From positions 85,441 through 149,440 of the forward strand of contig VYZB01000750.1 in the NCBI GenBank assembly GCA_013397455.1: a stretch of DNA of 64,000 nucleotides, read 5' to 3'. Made by a program: the position numbers and the translations under genes. The notes beneath the pieces were generated by a model that was given only the letters and a program-made list of their open reading frames with translations, was not told the origin of the DNA and did no database searches. Position 1 is the stretch's first letter, and every line of letters starts with the position of its first letter. The DNA is from Crotophaga sulcirostris. Its lineage: Eukaryota; Chordata; Aves; Cuculiformes; Crotophagidae. Positions 59,301 to 62,300 of this stretch are shown piece by piece.

Positions 59301-62300
59301 ACCCAAGCTGTCACCCCAAACTCCCTGGTGAATCCAGGGAAGGTGAGGAGGAAAAGCAAATGAATCTTGCAACAATCCCTGGTCATTCAGCGCTGTGCAG
59401 AGTGCTGCCTCTGGCCGCCCCGTGCAGGCTGCCCCCAGCTGCGGTCGGCAAGGGAGAACTGGGCAGCCCATGGCTCCCACCTGGGGGCTCCTGTTCCACC
59501 AGGTCACGCTGAGTGGAGCAGAACCGTGCCCATGGAGGAGGGGTGGCAGAGCCTGGCCTGCCCTGGTGCAGCTGGCAGGGCTTGGATGCCATGAATAAGC
59601 CCTCTCTTCCCAGAAGCTTCGCTCCCCCGGGACAAAGAGCCCGGTGCTGAGCTGGCACAGGTCAGGGTGCTTGGTCCTGCAGCTGTTGGCTACTGTGGTG
59701 GTGCCAGAGTGGCCCTGGAAGTGCCACTGGCCAGGGCTTGGTGGGCCCAGCAGCAGCGAGCGGTGGGCTGTGCATGCACCCCGCTTTGGCTGGCACTGCG
59801 TGCGCTGTTCCTAAGCAACATCCGATAATAATAATAAAAAGAAGGGCTCCCGGAGACACAACTGTGCGACATTCAGGCAGGGTAATTGCAAGGCAAAGCA
59901 CGAGCTCTGACTCTCTGAAACCTTTTCATACTCAGAGAAAAGGATGCGTCGTCCTGCCAGGAGCAACTGGATGAGTTTCGGAAGCTGGTTGGGGCCGTGA
60001 GGAAGTGGCTGAAGGAGAGCGAAGGCAAAATGCCGTCTGCTGAGACCTCGCTGGGCACCCAGGAGCTGCTCCAGCGCAGGCAGCAGATCCAGGTGGGCAC
60101 AGGGGAGCCAGAACTGGACTGGGAAATTCAGCAGCTGGTGTGGAAACGCTGGAATAAATCCCAGGAAGCAGAGTCCTGGGAGGTGTTTTTATGGTCGTGG
60201 GAATCTACAGGTTCCCCTGTACTTTGTGTTGGGCTGCAGCATCTGGTGTGTGTGTGCACGCAGTGGGCCCTGCCATGCGGAGAAGGGAGCACAGGGGAAG
60301 GTCCCCTTGGACACTGCCTGGTTCCCTTTCCCTCCCCTGCAATTCTGGGTGGGATCTGGGAGTGGGAGACCCAAGCATGCTCATTTTTGCTGAGTGCTTC
60401 CCCTTGTGGAAGGTGGCCTCGTCTCATCCAAACCCCATCTCCTCTCTGGCACCGGAATGCTTTAAACCAGGGTGAGCCAAGGGTTTGACTCAGAGGCAGA
60501 GCAGTGTCTGCGGAGGCACCCATGGCCCTCGCACCCACGGGCCACCACAGGGCTCTGGGCTCTGGCACGGTGCTGGGCTCCACCAAAAGCTGTGGAGACT
60601 GGACCCACGTGAGGCTGAGCTGAGTTGAGAGGAGAAGGGAGGTCCCTGAAACAGTAGGAGGGGGAATAAGCTTTCCTGCCACAGACACACAGTTTAGGGA
60701 AGAGCTTTTCACCCTTTGATTCCCCTCAACAAAAAGAAAGGTGAAACTCCCCCCCCTTCCCTAGTGCTGTCCCAGTGCCACCAGTCACTGCAGGGGTGAT
60801 GGGTGAGGAAGGGGGGGCTGCAGTGGGGCAAGCACAACCTCTGATCCCAGCCTTTGCTTTTGACCAGGATCTCCTGGAGGAGTGGAAGGGAAAGGGGGCC
60901 CAGGTGGAGGAGATTGGTCGCAGAGGGACCCTCCTGGAGAACCTGATTGTGGAGATTACGGCCCCTGACACCCCATCCAAGGCAGGTGAGTCGTAGCCCA
61001 GCCCTCCTGAGGATGCTTCCTTCCTCAGAGCTCTGTTTGCTCTCATTGCATCTTTGAGCCTGCCTTAAGCAAAAAAAAAAAAAAAGGATTATTTCCCCTT
61101 TTTAACAAACTTCCAAGGGCCCAGGGTGGCCTGAGTATGATGAGGCTTAGCTCCATGGTTGAGGTGCTGCTGCATGTTGCGTTAATGCATCTGCTGAGCA
61201 CTTGGAGCCCACCAACTTGGCTTAATTTGCAGTAGGGTAACGAGCACTAAATTACTCTGTGATTGCTGTGAACCCAGCGTGGGGACACGCACTGCTGCTC
61301 GGGTGGAGCATGGGAGCCCCTGCCTGCTGCAGCGCAGGGGTCCAGGCTCTTGGCCCCGCAGGGAGCTCATGGAGGCGGCTCCTGCTTTCTCTTGGTGCTG
61401 TGCTTCAGCCTCCCGAGGGCTGGAGTGTTTCAAGCAAACTCCAGCATTTGGGTTTCATATCTGGATGAAATTTTAAGGCTGCAATATTCAGATGTGATTT
61501 ACTTGTCTCTTTTTTTGGCTACGAGTCTGTGAAGCAATGAGATTATGTCTGGTTTGTTTGGAAACCAGCTAAAAGATGTCTTCCAGCTCATGAGAACAAG
61601 TCCCTGGACTCCCATTGTTGATGGGCATTTATGGGAATTCACAGACTATGTGTGTTGTGTTAAGGTCAACTTGATGAGCAGTCGAGTGGGAAACCTCCAT
61701 GAGAAAGTGGAGAGAGGCTCGTTGTGGGTGAGCCACATGGTCACCCACGTTGGGGTGGCTGAAGCTGCAGCTCCTTACACCCATGAAAGCTTTAAAATGT
61801 GTGTTTAGAAAGAAACAGATTTACTCAATAATGTTTGTGATGAGTCCACCTTTGGTTGGGAATGGAGCTGTGATATTTGGTGTCCAAGGAGGGGACACTG
61901 ACGCATCCTGCGTGGAGCTTCTTGGCAAATAGAGTGTGTCTGTGCACCAAGGCAGGTTTAAATAGCTTCATCCCGTAGGAAAAGAAGGATATGGGGGAGT
62001 TAATCTCTTCGGGGGAGTTAATCTCTTCAGGGGAGGCGTTCAGCAGTCTCACTTGATGTTATAATTCATAAAATCATGCTTGGGGGAGCAGCTTCCCATG
62101 AGTGGAGAGATGGTCTCCAGCATTATGGTCCACACAAGAACCATATCCACCATGGTCTTTGGACGATGCTGGGGGAGCAGCTTCTCTTCTGCCTCTAGTC
62201 CAGCACAGCAGCTCTGGGAGAGCAAGGGGTACAGATGGGTTGGGAGGGGGAAAAATGGGCTTCAGGTTGAGCCAATGCCGATCGCTTGGTGTGAGCTGGG